Assembly (NCBI GenBank): GCA_023251435.1
Contig: JAHEYU010000007.1
Coordinates: 1-64,000 of the forward strand
Direction of reading: 5' to 3'
From: Bacteroidota bacterium
GTDB taxonomy: Bacteria; Bacteroidota; Bacteroidia; Bacteroidales; Prolixibacteraceae
DNA length: 64,000 nt
Positions 33,991 to 43,309 of this stretch are shown piece after piece (positions within the stretch are counted from its first letter, which is position 1; each line of letters starts with the position of its first letter). The notes under the pieces were generated by a model, which was not told where the DNA came from, made no database searches, and was given only the letters and a program-made list of their open reading frames with translations. The position numbers were made by a program, and so were the translations under genes.

Positions 33991-34700
33991 TGACCGTCGG
34001 CTAAAGCCAGAGGGCAAAGGATAACAATACATTCGATGATAATTTGAGACAAAATAATTGATTTACATTCTGAAAATATTCTCGAAAGGCCTTATTCAAA
34101 GCACTATCCTTTGCCGTCACATTCATGTGACGGATGAAGATCATCCCATTTTCCTGGCTTTAGCCCAACCCTTCCAATGCCAAAAAATAAAAAAAAATTA
34201 GCAACCCATTTATGCCTGATATTCATTAAATTAGTGGATCCACCTAAAACAACAACTATATGTCTTATGTCAAAATCTGGCTTCATTGTGTTTGGAGCAC
34301 AAAAAACAAAACCTGCATTATACCAAAGTCTTTTCGTCCGGCCTTGCTAAAACATTTCAGGGAAAACGCCAATGAAAAAAACATTGTTTTGGATTACATC
34401 AATGCGCACGAAGATCATGTTCATGCACTCGTTAATTTGGGCAAACAACAAAATATGGCCACTGTAATGCAATATCTGAAAGGAGAAAGTTCATTCTGGA
34501 TAAACAGCCAGAAAATCCTGCCTTGTCAGTTTTCCTGGCAAGATGATTATTTTGCAGTTTCTGTAAGTCATTCTCATGTTGACAGAGTTAGGCAATATAT
34601 TAAAAATCAGGATGAGCATCATAAAAAGATTAGTTGGGAAGAGGAGGTCGAGCTTTTTCTGAAGAAATATGGATTTGAAAGAATTAAGGGCTAAAGTCTC
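33991..34700 (+). mobile_element. REP-associated tyrosine transposase unit with inverted REP sequences
   Basis: The 445-base gap before the transposase holds paired REP-like sequences. GGCTAAAGCCAG (33999-34010) is the exact complement of CTGGCTTTAGCC (34154-34165), and GGCAAAGGATA (34013-34023) of TATCCTTTGCC (34105-34115). Inside lies a perfect hairpin CCGTCACA-TTCA-TGTGACGG (34114-34133). A third half, GGGCTAAAG, sits at the transposase stop (34688-34696). The REP core and Y1 gene together define a RAYT unit. It is not a classical IS: there is no second gene and no target duplication I could see. Confidence 0.75.
34260..34694 (+). CDS. REP-associated tyrosine transposase (IS200/TnpA_REP family)
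   Basis: A 144-residue HUH endonuclease of the Y1 transposase fold. VKIWLHCVWSTKNK opens it, the metal motif is H53-V-H55 in AHEDHVHALV, and the candidate catalytic tyrosine is Y113 in VRQYIKNQDEH. An IS200-type segment MQYLKGESSFWIN lies between. The flanking GGCTAAAG palindromes are its likely DNA substrates. Members of this group maintain and spread REP sequences and usually no longer jump as IS. The gene appears intact. Neighbours are ccsBA and mtgA, both housekeeping. Confidence 0.93.
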   Translation: MSYVKIWLHCVWSTKNKTCIIPKSFRPALLKHFRENANEKNIVLDYINAHEDHVHALVNLGKQQNMATVMQYLKGESSFWINSQKILPCQFSWQDDYFAVSVSHSHVDRVRQYIKNQDEHHKKISWEEEVELFLKKYGFERIKG

Positions 34701-34705
34701 GCCTC

Positions 34706-35401
34706 CTATTTGAATTTCAATGTTCCCCATTGCCCCATTTGCCCGACAATCCATCCAATGCGCTCCTGAACATACGGGCCGGGAGGGTTGGCGCTGTATT
34801 TCCGGGGATTGGGTAATATGGCTGCAATGGCTGCTGCCTGATGTCGTGAAAGTTTTTCGGCACTGGTTTTCCAGTATTGATTTGCTGCGGCTTCGGCGCC
34901 ATAAATGCCAATTCCCATTTCGATGCTGTTCAGGTAAACTTCCATGATGCGTTCCTTGCTCCAAACGAATTCGATCAGCACAGTGAAATATACTTCGAAT
35001 CCTTTTCTGATCCAGCTTCTGCCCGACCAAAGAAATACATTTTTGGCTGTTTGCTGCGAAATGGTGCTCGCTCCCCGCAGTCGTTTTCCCTTTTTCGATG
35101 CTTCTACTGATTTCTCAATGGCTTCAATATCGAATCCTGAATGGTTCATAAAATTTTGATCTTCGCTGCAAACCACCGCCAGTGGAAGGTGTTTGGAAAT
35201 TTTATCGATAGAAACCCAGTCGTGTTTCAGCTTCATTTCTTTTCCGGCGAACAACTGTTCACCGCAGCGGATAAGCATCAATGGAGTGACAGGCACCGGA
35301 ACAAACCGAAAGAAAACCACAAAAAAGATGGACAATCCGAAAAACCATGCAGCAGTTTTCCAGATAATTCGAAAGATTCGTTTCCCCAAGTTTTTTCCCA
35401 T
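34706..35401 (-). CDS. mtgA: Monofunctional peptidoglycan glycosyltransferase
   Basis: Polymerises lipid II into glycan strands at the outer face of the inner membrane. 231 residues from ATG 35401: one N-terminal helix (FGLSIFFVVFFRFVPVPVTP), then GT51 motifs EDQNFMNHSGFD with the catalytic glutamate, GASTISQQTAKNVFL, KERIMEVYLNSIEMG and the ending LPNPRKYSANPPGP. An in-frame upstream start (35539) would add 46 residues running across the alaS terminator and is rejected. It has no transpeptidase domain. It is 12 bases from the tyrosine transposase on the other strand. Confidence 0.93.
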   Translation of the reverse strand: MGKNLGKRIFRIIWKTAAWFFGLSIFFVVFFRFVPVPVTPLMLIRCGEQLFAGKEMKLKHDWVSIDKISKHLPLAVVCSEDQNFMNHSGFDIEAIEKSVEASKKGKRLRGASTISQQTAKNVFLWSGRSWIRKGFEVYFTVLIEFVWSKERIMEVYLNSIEMGIGIYGAEAAANQYWKTSAEKLSRHQAAAIAAILPNPRKYSANPPGPYVQERIGWIVGQMGQWGTLKFK

Positions 35402-35470
35402 GACAAACGGTTTGAAGTATTGACAAGACGTAAATTTACAAAAATTGCAACGCCAAATTTTTTTCCATAA

Positions 35471-35520
35471 AAAAAGAGGATTCCAACTTACTGGAGAAAT
35501 CCTCTTCTGGTTTTTTTTTG
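35471..35520 (-). terminator. Terminator of alaS (may act both ways)
   Basis: On the minus strand, AGAGGATTT pairs with AATCCTCT (about 14 bases in the loop) and is followed by seven T. On the plus strand the same stem is followed by a T run too. Confidence 0.85.
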
Positions 35521-35564
35521 ACGCTGACAGGTTTTTCAAACGCTGTCAGGTCACCCGACTTTTT

Positions 35565-38183
35565 CTACTTCACAAACGATTTCGCTTTTTCAACAGCAGC
35601 GGAAAGTCCTGATAGGTCTTTCCCTCCGGCGGTTGCATAAAACGCCTGTCCACCGCCGCCACCCTGCATTTCTTTGGCAGCTTCGCGAACAATGGTTCCG
35701 GCATTCAAGCCTTTTTCAGCCACCAAATGATCGGCAATCATCACAGTTATTGATGGCTTTCCGCCAATTGCAGAACCCAGAGCAAGGAACAGATTGTCAA
35801 CTTCGCCTTTCAACTGGAATGCCAAATCTTTCACAGCCTGTGCCGAATCGAGTTGAATCACTTCAGCAATTACATTAACGCCATTAATTTGCTGTACTTT
35901 ATTCTTCAGTTCCTGCTTAATTCCTGAAGCCGCTTTGCGCTCGAATTCCTCTATTTGTTTTTGCAGATGACTGTTCTGAGCCAACACATCTTCAACCGAT
36001 TTTTTCAGGTTTTGGGTATTATTGAGCAGTCCTTTTACTTCAGAGAGTTCATCCAGATGTTTTTTCACAAACTCTTCGGCACGATCGGCTGTGATGGCTT
36101 CCAGACGTCGAACTCCAGCTGAAATAGCGCTTTCAGAAGTAATTATAAACGAACCGATCTGACCTGTTGCGGGAACGTGTGTTCCTCCGCACAACTCCAC
36201 CGATTCGCCAAATTTGATGACACGCACCACATCGCCGTATTTTTCGCCGAAAAGCATAATTGCGCCCAAATCTTTGGCCTGATCAAAAGCAACCTCCCGG
36301 CTTTCTTCGAGCAGCAGGTTTTCGCGAACCATTTCATTTACGCGCGCCTGAATGCGATCCAGCTCCTCTTTGGTCACTTTCTGAAAATGCGAAAAGTCGA
36401 AACGAAGGTATTCACTGTTCACCAGCGATCCTTTTTGTTCCACGTGCGTTCCGAGTACTTCGCGCAATGCATGGTCTAGCAAATGGGTGGCCGTATGATT
36501 GTTCATTGTCAGCTTACGTTTCCCGTTATCAACCACTGCGGTGAAAGTTGCTACAGGATTTTCAGGAAGCTTGTTGGCAATGTGAATGGTCAGATTGTTT
36601 TCTTTCAGCGTGTCCACAATTTTGGTGCGGTGTCCATCGGCTAAAATGTATCCTGAATCGCCTACCTGTCCGCCGGATTCGCCGTAAAACGGTGTTTTGT
36701 CAAATACCAGATGGTAAAATTCCTTACCCTTTTGAGTGACTTTGCGGTAGCGCGAAATATGAACTTCAGTTTCCAACTGATCGTACCCAACAAATTCAAC
36801 CTGTTCAATCTTTTTCAGCTCCACCCAATCGTCGGTTTCCTGTGCTGCAGCGTTGCGTGAACGGCTTTTCTGTTTTTCCATTTCAGAATTGAACCCGGCT
36901 TCGTCAACTGTCATTCCTTTTTCGCGAAGGATCAGACTGGTCAAATCGAAAGGGAAACCAAATGTATCGTAAAGTGTGAAGGCATCTTCGCCACCAACTT
37001 CAGTTTTGCCTACCTGTTTGGCTTTGGCAACCAGCTCATCCAACAAGCGAATACCGGTTTCGAGTGTCCGAAGAAACGATTCTTCCTCTTCCCTGATCAC
37101 ATTTTCAATCAATCCCTGCTGCGAAACCAATTCAGGGAACGCATCGCCCATCTGTTCTTTCAGCACTTCAACGAGTTTCCATATAAATGGCTCTTTGAAC
37201 CCGAGGAAAGTATAACCATAACGGACAGCACGGCGCAAAATCCGTCGGATCACATATCCGGCTTTGTTGTTCGAGGGCAACTGGCCATCGGCAATTGAGA
37301 ATGAAATGGCGCGCAAATGGTCAGCAATTACCCGCATCGCAATGTCTGCCTGAAGGTTTTCGCCGTATTTTTTATTGCTCAGACTGGCAATTTTTGCAAT
37401 TGTAGTCTGAAAAACGTCGGTATCGTAGTTTGATTTTTTGTTCTGCACCACCATGCACAAACGTTCGAAACCCATTCCGGTATCAACATGTTTGTCGGGA
37501 AGTTCTTCCAGACGTCCGTCAGCTTTTCGGTTAAACTGTATAAAAACGAGGTTCCAGATTTCGATCACCAGCGGATTGTCCTTGTTCACATGATCGCGTC
37601 CGGGGCTTTTTGCACGTTCTTCATCGTCGCGCAAGTCAACATGAATTTCGGAACATGGTCCACAAGGACCGGTATCGCCCATTTCCCAGAAGTTGTCTTT
37701 TTTGCTTCCGTTGATAATCCGGTCGGCAGGCAAATATTTACGCCACAATTCAAAGGCTTCATCGTCACGTTCGAGTTTGTCGTCGTCGCTTCCTTCAAAA
37801 ACCGAAGCATACATGCGGTCAGCAGGTATTTTCAGCACATCGTGCAGTAATTCCCACGCCCAGTTAATCGCGTCTTCTTTGAAATAATCGCCGAAAGACC
37901 AGTTACCCAGCATTTCGAACATGGTATGGTGATAGGTATCATGACCCACTTCTTCTAAATCATTGTGTTTTCCTGAAACCCTCAGACACTTTTGAGTATC
38001 GGCCACACGAACACTTTTTGCAGGTTGGTTGCCCAGAAAAATATCCTTAAACTGGTTCATCCCTGCATTGGTAAACATCAATGTCGGATCGTTTTTTACG
38101 ACCATCGGCGCCGAACTTACAATCTGATGTTCCTTGCCTGCAAAAAAATCTAAAAACGCTTTTCTGATCTCCTTCGAATTCAT
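35565..38183 (-). CDS. alaS: Alanyl-tRNA synthetase
   Basis: 872 residues, normal for bacterial AlaRS. The class II catalytic core opens with [20 protein letters not shown] and [15 protein letters not shown]; motif 3 lies near GRILRR-type sequence [14 protein letters not shown]. The editing domain has [11 protein letters not shown] (metal HxxxH) and CGGTH (C-x3-H). A DHHA1 / C-Ala domain ends the protein with [16 protein letters not shown]. It charges tRNA-Ala and edits mischarged Ser and Gly. It is divergent from the M23 peptidase gene with a 184-base gap, and ends in a strong terminator. Confidence 0.98.
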   Translation of the reverse strand: MNSKEIRKAFLDFFAGKEHQIVSSAPMVVKNDPTLMFTNAGMNQFKDIFLGNQPAKSVRVADTQKCLRVSGKHNDLEEVGHDTYHHTMFEMLGNWSFGDYFKEDAINWAWELLHDVLKIPADRMYASVFEGSDDDKLERDDEAFELWRKYLPADRIINGSKKDNFWEMGDTGPCGPCSEIHVDLRDDEERAKSPGRDHVNKDNPLVIEIWNLVFIQFNRKADGRLEELPDKHVDTGMGFERLCMVVQNKKSNYDTDVFQTTIAKIASLSNKKYGENLQADIAMRVIADHLRAISFSIADGQLPSNNKAGYVIRRILRRAVRYGYTFLGFKEPFIWKLVEVLKEQMGDAFPELVSQQGLIENVIREEEESFLRTLETGIRLLDELVAKAKQVGKTEVGGEDAFTLYDTFGFPFDLTSLILREKGMTVDEAGFNSEMEKQKSRSRNAAAQETDDWVELKKIEQVEFVGYDQLETEVHISRYRKVTQKGKEFYHLVFDKTPFYGESGGQVGDSGYILADGHRTKIVDTLKENNLTIHIANKLPENPVATFTAVVDNGKRKLTMNNHTATHLLDHALREVLGTHVEQKGSLVNSEYLRFDFSHFQKVTKEELDRIQARVNEMVRENLLLEESREVAFDQAKDLGAIMLFGEKYGDVVRVIKFGESVELCGGTHVPATGQIGSFIITSESAISAGVRRLEAITADRAEEFVKKHLDELSEVKGLLNNTQNLKKSVEDVLAQNSHLQKQIEEFERKAASGIKQELKNKVQQINGVNVIAEVIQLDSAQAVKDLAFQLKGEVDNLFLALGSAIGGKPSITVMIADHLVAEKGLNAGTIVREAAKEMQGGGGGQAFYATAGGKDLSGLSAAVEKAKSFVK

Positions 38184-38300
38184 CTATTTCTGTATTTTCT
38201 ATTTTAAAAATTGTTAAAAATCCCCAATTAACGAAAGCTTGCCTTTTATTTTCACTGAAAACAGTAGTTTTGCATCCTGTTAACCGGAATTTTCAAAATC

Positions 38301-38330
38301 TTGCAAAGTTAGATTAATTACTTAAATTTG
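38301..38330 (+). promoter_or_regulatory. Bacteroidota-type promoter for the M23 peptidase/merR unit
   Basis: TTG at 38301-38303, 19 bases, TAAATTTG at 38323-38330. It is an exact fit to the lineage consensus. A second TAGTTTTG box without a good partner lies at about 38268-38275. Confidence 0.75.
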
Positions 38331-38367
38331 TTTCCGCTCGAAAAATAAATTCCATAAACCCCGTTTT

Positions 38368-39339
38368 ATGGCGAAAGTCAAGTACAGATTTAATGCTCAC
38401 ACACTTAGCTACGACAAAATCGTAATAAGCTTCAAAACAAAAATAAAGCGTTTCCTGGCCTTATTTTCAACTACACTGGTGTCCTCGGTGCTAATTGCAA
38501 TAGGTATTCTTCAATTCTACGAATCGCCCCGGATGCGCAGCCTGAGCAAAGAAAACGAACGTCTTTCCACCCAATACGAATTGCTGTATAAAGATTTGAC
38601 CAACGTCGAAAAAGTACTCGACGAAATTGAACAGCGCGACAATAATCTGTACAGGGTTATTTTCGAAAGCGATCCAATTCCTTCGACCATTCGTAAAGCA
38701 GGTTTTGGCGGTGTAAACAGGTATTCGCAGCTCGAATCGTTTGACAATTCGGAGTTAGTTATTAAAACTGCTGAAAAACTGGACATTCTCTCGAAGCAGG
38801 CTTACATTCAGGCAAAATCGTATGATGAAGTAATGAACATGGCGCTCAACAAGGAAAAGCTTGTGGCAAGTATGCCAGCAATTATGCCGATTTCGAACAA
38901 ATCGCTGAAAAGTACTGCCTCCGGTTGGGGCTTCAGGATTCACCCGATTTACAAAATCAAACAGTTTCACTACGGAATGGATTTTACCGCGCCAATTGGC
39001 ACCAATGTTTATGCTACCGGCGATGGTGTTGTGAAAGACGTGCAGACCATTGGCAGCGGCTACGGAAAATGGATTTTAATTGATCATGGATTCGACTACC
39101 AAACCCTTTACGGACATTTAAGCGGGTTCAATGTAAAAATAGGTGATCAGGTAAAACGCGGTGAAGTGATTGGCTACGTCGGAAATACAGGGACATCGAC
39201 GGCACCTCACCTACATTACGAAGTGCATAAAAACGGGGCGCCAGTAAATCCGCAACATTACTATTTCAAAGATTTGAATGCCCGTGAATACGAAAAAATG
39301 GTCACCATCTCATCAAATATTGGTCAAACTTTTGATTAA
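38368..39339 (+). CDS. M23 family peptidoglycan endopeptidase, membrane anchored
   Basis: 323 residues. A single N-terminal membrane helix (residues about 33-50) is followed by a coiled coil (SLSKENERLSTQYELLYKDL) and a LytM domain. Zinc ligands are H201 and D205 (HYGMD) and H283, with H281 as the catalytic base in HLHYEVHKNG; all are present, so it should be active. It cuts peptide cross-links in the periplasm. The C-terminal ending after NPQHYYF is standard. A MerR-like regulator starts 11 bases later, a neighbourhood common in Bacteroidota. Confidence 0.94.
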   Translation: MAKVKYRFNAHTLSYDKIVISFKTKIKRFLALFSTTLVSSVLIAIGILQFYESPRMRSLSKENERLSTQYELLYKDLTNVEKVLDEIEQRDNNLYRVIFESDPIPSTIRKAGFGGVNRYSQLESFDNSELVIKTAEKLDILSKQAYIQAKSYDEVMNMALNKEKLVASMPAIMPISNKSLKSTASGWGFRIHPIYKIKQFHYGMDFTAPIGTNVYATGDGVVKDVQTIGSGYGKWILIDHGFDYQTLYGHLSGFNVKIGDQVKRGEVIGYVGNTGTSTAPHLHYEVHKNGAPVNPQHYYFKDLNAREYEKMVTISSNIGQTFD

Positions 39340-39350
39340 AAATTAAAACC

Positions 39351-39686
39351 GTGCCATACAAAAAACCAAAAATCGAGAAAGTTTTTTATTCGATCGGCGA
39401 AGTGGCCGATTTGTTTGGAGTGAATACATCCAACATACGTTTTTGGGAGAACGAGTTTGATATCCTGAAACCGCACAAGAACAATAAAGGTAACCGACTG
39501 TTTACCAACGAGGACATCGAAAATCTGAAAATTATATACCACCTGCTGAAAGAAAGAGGCATGACCATTAAAGGAGCACAAAAAAAACTAAAAGAAAACA
39601 AAGAAGATACGCTTCAGAATTACGAAGTTGTTAACCGGCTTCAGGAAATAAGGCGAATGCTGATTGAGATAAAAGAAGAACTTTAA
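39351..39686 (+). CDS. MerR family transcriptional regulator
   Basis: 111 residues. The helix-turn-helix and wing (YSIGEVADLFGVNTSNIRFW, then GNRLFTNEDIENLKIIYHLL) are MerR-like, with a short C-terminal coiled coil and no effector-binding cysteines or metal ligands. The start is GTG at 39351, 11 bases after the M23 gene, so they form one unit. It resembles the small MerR proteins that follow M23 genes in Bacteroidota; the target genes are unknown. Confidence 0.92.
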   Translation: MPYKKPKIEKVFYSIGEVADLFGVNTSNIRFWENEFDILKPHKNNKGNRLFTNEDIENLKIIYHLLKERGMTIKGAQKKLKENKEDTLQNYEVVNRLQEIRRMLIEIKEEL

Positions 39687-39722
39687 ATCAGTTTAAAGTT
39701 TCAGGTTCAAAGTTTAAAGTTA
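39687..39722. repeat. Degenerate AAAGTTT repeat after merR gene
   Basis: GTTTAAAGTTTCAGGTTCAA and a following copy lie just past the stop. Same motif family as 28131-28168. Confidence 0.5.
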
Positions 39723-39755
39723 CGCTTCACCCAGTCTTAATCAGATAAATAGTCC

Positions 39756-40853
39756 ATGCAAATCAAACATATCACTCAATTTATTGAATCCATTGCCCCG
39801 CTGTCGTTTCAGGAATCGTACGACAATTGCGGACTGATTGTTGGCCGGCAGGAGGATGAAATTTCTGGAGTATTAATTACACTGGACATTACTGAAGAAA
39901 TTGTGGATGAAGCCATCAGCAGAAAATTAAACCTGATTGTTGCTCATCACCCGATCATATTTGGAGGATTGAAAAAGCTGAACGGGAAAAACTACATCGA
40001 GCGCTGCGTGGCAAAAGCAATTAAAAACGATATAGCCATTTATGCGGCACACACCAATCTCGACGGTGTTTTTGGAGGGGTGAACAGCAAAATCTGCGAA
40101 AAACTTCAGCTGCAAAATTGCCGCATGTTAATTCCGATGCAGAATTTCCTGAAAAAGCTGGTAACTTTTGTGCCGGTAAACGATTCTGAAAAGGTCAGGC
40201 AAGCTTTATTCGCAGCGGGAGCCGGAAATATTGGCAACTATGATTCCTGCAGTTTCAGTCAATCAGGATTGGGAAGTTTTAAAGGAAATGACCAAACCAA
40301 TCCATACATCGGCGAAAAAAATCAACTTCATTTCGAAGAAGAAACCCGAATCGAAACTATTTTCCCGAAACATATTCAGAACAAAGTAATTCAGGCACTT
40401 CTGGAAGCACATCCTTATGAGGAAGTTGCGTACGATATTTATCCACTCGAAAATGATTTTACACAGGGCGGAACCGGTATGATTGGCGAACTTGCCGAAC
40501 CAATGAATGAATTGGTTTTTCTGAAAAACCTGAAAGAAATTTTTAACTGTAGGGTAATTAAACACACGCAATTACTGGGAAAACCTATCAAGAAAGTGGC
40601 AGTTTGCGGAGGCTCCGGAAGTAGTTTCCTGAACAAGGCAATTGCTCAAAATGCCGATATTTATATTTCAGGAGATTTTAAATACCACCAGTTTTTTGAT
40701 GCCGAACAACAAATTATTATTGCAGATATTGGGCATTATGAAAGTGAACAATTCACTAAAGAAGTTTTTTATGAATTACTTACAAAAAAATTCCCTAAAT
40801 TTGCAGTCCATTTATCGGAAATAAGCACCAATCCGGTAAATTATCTGATTTAA
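39756..40853 (+). CDS. Nif3-like dinuclear metal-centre protein
   Basis: 365 residues. SYDNCGLIVGRQ at the start, IVAHHPIIFGGLKKL and IYAAHTNLDGVFGGVN hold the histidine and aspartate ligands, and HYESEQFTKEVFYELL closes the metal site. A PII-like insertion (about residues 130-230, RIETIFPKHIQNKVIQAL) is typical of the longer Nif3 forms. Nif3/YbgI proteins form metal-binding hexamers and their substrate is unsettled; some databases label them GTP cyclohydrolase I type 2, which is not a safe inference. The adjacent downstream zinc-ribbon gene is a frequent partner. Confidence 0.94.
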   Translation: MQIKHITQFIESIAPLSFQESYDNCGLIVGRQEDEISGVLITLDITEEIVDEAISRKLNLIVAHHPIIFGGLKKLNGKNYIERCVAKAIKNDIAIYAAHTNLDGVFGGVNSKICEKLQLQNCRMLIPMQNFLKKLVTFVPVNDSEKVRQALFAAGAGNIGNYDSCSFSQSGLGSFKGNDQTNPYIGEKNQLHFEEETRIETIFPKHIQNKVIQALLEAHPYEEVAYDIYPLENDFTQGGTGMIGELAEPMNELVFLKNLKEIFNCRVIKHTQLLGKPIKKVAVCGGSGSSFLNKAIAQNADIYISGDFKYHQFFDAEQQIIIADIGHYESEQFTKEVFYELLTKKFPKFAVHLSEISTNPVNYLI

Positions 40854-40875
40854 AAAAAGTTAAACAATTATAAGT

Positions 40876-41652
40876 ATGAACACTCAGTACGTTAGAGACG
40901 AAAATAAAAGTGTGCCAATCAGTTCAAAGCTTAGAGCCCTTTTCGAACTGCAAAATGTTGTTTCAGAAATCGACAAATTCAAAACCCTTCGTGGTGAATT
41001 GCCTTTGGAAGTTCAGGATTTGGAAGACGAGATCACTGGTCTGAAAACCCGCGTCAGCAATTACGAAGACGACACCAAAGATCTGGAAACAGCCATTCAC
41101 AACAAAAAAATTGCAATAAAAGAATCAGAAGCACTGATTGCAAAATACACCGAACAGCAAAACAATGTTCGTAACAACCGCGAATTCGATTCTTTGAGCA
41201 AAGAAATTGAATTCCAGAAACTCGAAATTGAATTGTCGGAAAAACGTATTCGTGAGTTCACCATCGAGCTCAATACGAAAAAAGAATCGATTGGATCATC
41301 TGCAACACTTTTGAAAGAACGCCTCGAGGATTTGGATCGCAAACAACGCGAACTGGAAGAAATTACCGCTGAAACTCAAATTGAGGAAGAAAGATTAAAA
41401 GCTAAATCAGAAAAAATTGAAAGCAATATCGAAGCCCGTTTGCTAACCGCTTTCAAACGTATCCGCAAAAATGCGCGCAACGGACTGGCAGTTGTTACCG
41501 TGCAGCGTGATGCCTGCGGAGGTTGCTTCAACAAAATCCCGCCACAGCGTCAAATGGACATCGCATCGCGCAAAAAAGTTATCGTTTGCGAGTACTGCGG
41601 CCGTATTCTGGTTGACAAGGATATCCTTGATTCGATAGAAACAGTAGATTAA
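40876..41652 (+). CDS. Zinc-ribbon coiled-coil protein (CdsZ-like)
   Basis: 258 residues. A long antiparallel coiled coil (residues about 30-190, DDTKDLETAIHNKKIAIKES and many heptads) is followed by a C4 zinc ribbon with DACGGCFNKIPPQRQ and IVCEYCGRILVD. This is the family following Nif3-like genes in many bacteria, described in Chlamydia as CdsZ. It begins 22 bases after the Nif3 gene, so they share an operon, and a good terminator closes it. The exact role is unknown; a nucleic-acid or scaffold function is usually assumed. Confidence 0.93.
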   Translation: MNTQYVRDENKSVPISSKLRALFELQNVVSEIDKFKTLRGELPLEVQDLEDEITGLKTRVSNYEDDTKDLETAIHNKKIAIKESEALIAKYTEQQNNVRNNREFDSLSKEIEFQKLEIELSEKRIREFTIELNTKKESIGSSATLLKERLEDLDRKQRELEEITAETQIEEERLKAKSEKIESNIEARLLTAFKRIRKNARNGLAVVTVQRDACGGCFNKIPPQRQMDIASRKKVIVCEYCGRILVDKDILDSIETVD

Positions 41653-41671
41653 TCACTCATAAAATACTTTG

Positions 41672-41699
41672 AAAAGCCGGCTTTATGTCGGCTTTTTTT
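41672..41699 (+). terminator. Terminator after the zinc-ribbon gene
   Basis: AAAAGCCG pairs with CGGCTTTT around a short loop, ending in seven T. It closes the Nif3/zinc-ribbon operon. Confidence 0.9.
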
Positions 41700-41719
41700 A
41701 TTTATTTTGACTATCAGTC

Positions 41720-43309
41720 ATGCCCTCGAAAATGAATAAAAACTACACCTGGAAAGACCTTTTCTTTTACGCTTCAGTTTTCCTGTTTGCAGCATCATTG
41801 CCACTTTCAGAATTCATGATTAGTTTGAGTGCTGGACTGCTGGTCATTGGATGCCTGCTGACCGGTCGTTTCAACGAAAAGCTTCAACGACTTAAAAATC
41901 AACCTGCTGCCCTGCTTATAATCTCCATTTTCTTTGTTTATGTTTTCGGTGTCTTTTTCACCCAAAACCAGGCACTGGCCATGTACGAACTGCAAAAAAC
42001 AGCTTTTATTCTGGTCGTTCCGCTTTGCTTAGCCATCGGTCCTTCCATCAGCTATTCAATTTTCCGGAAAGTTCTGATTACATTTTTGGCCGCTTTAAAC
42101 CTTGCTTCACTTATCGCAATTTTCAGATTGATTTTCAGGGAACAATTTGGCATTCACGAAATCTGGGAAATTCTGTTTGTTTCGCACATTGGGTTCAGCT
42201 TTCAAATTTTGCTGGGTGTTTCTATCCTGCTTTACGAACTGTACCACCACCATTCTATCAGCAAAAAATTACGGCTACTGCTTATTGCCGATATATTTTA
42301 CCTGATATTGTTCCTGTTTATCCTGAAATCGCTTACAGGACTTGTCACTTTTGCAGTGCTTTTGGTGGTCCATCTGTTTTTTGTAATTTGGAAAATACGA
42401 ATCAGAAAATGGAGAATATTCGCTTTAACCATGATACCTGTTCTGATTTTTGGTGGATTTTTCTACCTCGGATCGTGCATTTACCGCTTTTACGATACCG
42501 AACAAATTGATCCCGCCAAACTACCGGAAAGGACCCAAAATGGAAATATTTACCTTCACGATCTAGAAGATAAAACACTTGAAAACGGGCATTATACAGG
42601 GTTGTTTATTTGCGAGAAAGAGTTGAAGAAAAGCTGGGAGCAGCGTTCGTCGTTGGGTTATAACCAAAACGCCCCTAATGGATTTCCGGTTTCGGCTTCG
42701 CTAGTGCGCTATCTAACCTCCAAAGGTCTGACGAAAGACTCTGCCGGGATGTCAAAACTACTTCCTGATGACATTCGCTTCATCGAAAAAGGAATTGCCA
42801 ATCATATTTATACCCAACGATTTTTCTCTCTCTATCCGCGTATCTATCAAACAATCTGGGAATTAGATGTTTATTTCAAAACCGGCGATCCGAACCTGAA
42901 ATCGCTGGCACAACGTATCGAATTTGTAAAAGCTGCCAGAACAATCATAAGCGAACACCCGCTTTTTGGTGTTGGAACCGGAAACTGGAAACAGGAATTT
43001 ATCGATGCCTATCAGAAAAACCAGTCGAAACTCGATCCGCAACATTACGGAAGTTCGCACAACCAATACCTGAATTATCTAGTCAAATTCGGCATACTTG
43101 GCTTTCTGTGGATTATTTTCGCATGGACTTATCCATTATTCCTGACCAACAAACATCGATATTATCCGGCAGTAATGCTGTTGCTAATTTTGGGTATTGC
43201 CAATTTCTCCGACTCAAACCTTGAAGCACACATGGGAATCAGCTTTTTTATTTTCTTCTACAGTGTATTTCTGTTTAGCGAAACCCAACAACCAGAGCTT
43301 AAACAATGA
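41720..43309 (+). CDS. O-antigen ligase family membrane protein
   Basis: 529 residues with about 10-12 hydrophobic helices and a large periplasmic loop (residues about 255-400). The Wzy_C signature is HPLFGVGTGNWKQEFIDAY followed by SSHNQYLNYLVKFGILGFLW. This family joins or polymerises sugar chains on lipid A or other carriers at the periplasmic face. A start at 41732 is also possible. The stop overlaps the next glycosyltransferase start (ATGA, 43306-43309), so they are translated together. No other surface-polysaccharide genes are in the window. Confidence 0.88.
   Translation: MPSKMNKNYTWKDLFFYASVFLFAASLPLSEFMISLSAGLLVIGCLLTGRFNEKLQRLKNQPAALLIISIFFVYVFGVFFTQNQALAMYELQKTAFILVVPLCLAIGPSISYSIFRKVLITFLAALNLASLIAIFRLIFREQFGIHEIWEILFVSHIGFSFQILLGVSILLYELYHHHSISKKLRLLLIADIFYLILFLFILKSLTGLVTFAVLLVVHLFFVIWKIRIRKWRIFALTMIPVLIFGGFFYLGSCIYRFYDTEQIDPAKLPERTQNGNIYLHDLEDKTLENGHYTGLFICEKELKKSWEQRSSLGYNQNAPNGFPVSASLVRYLTSKGLTKDSAGMSKLLPDDIRFIEKGIANHIYTQRFFSLYPRIYQTIWELDVYFKTGDPNLKSLAQRIEFVKAARTIISEHPLFGVGTGNWKQEFIDAYQKNQSKLDPQHYGSSHNQYLNYLVKFGILGFLWIIFAWTYPLFLTNKHRYYPAVMLLLILGIANFSDSNLEAHMGISFFIFFYSVFLFSETQQPELKQ

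Noticed and set aside
34260-34694. IS200/IS605 mobile element with transposition ability
   Set aside because: There is no TnpB partner and the flanks carry REP palindromes, which fits a domesticated RAYT better than an IS.
34491-35030. 179-codon minus ORF running across the transposase and mtgA
   Set aside because: It joins antisense of one gene with a wrong frame of the other and has no conserved motif.
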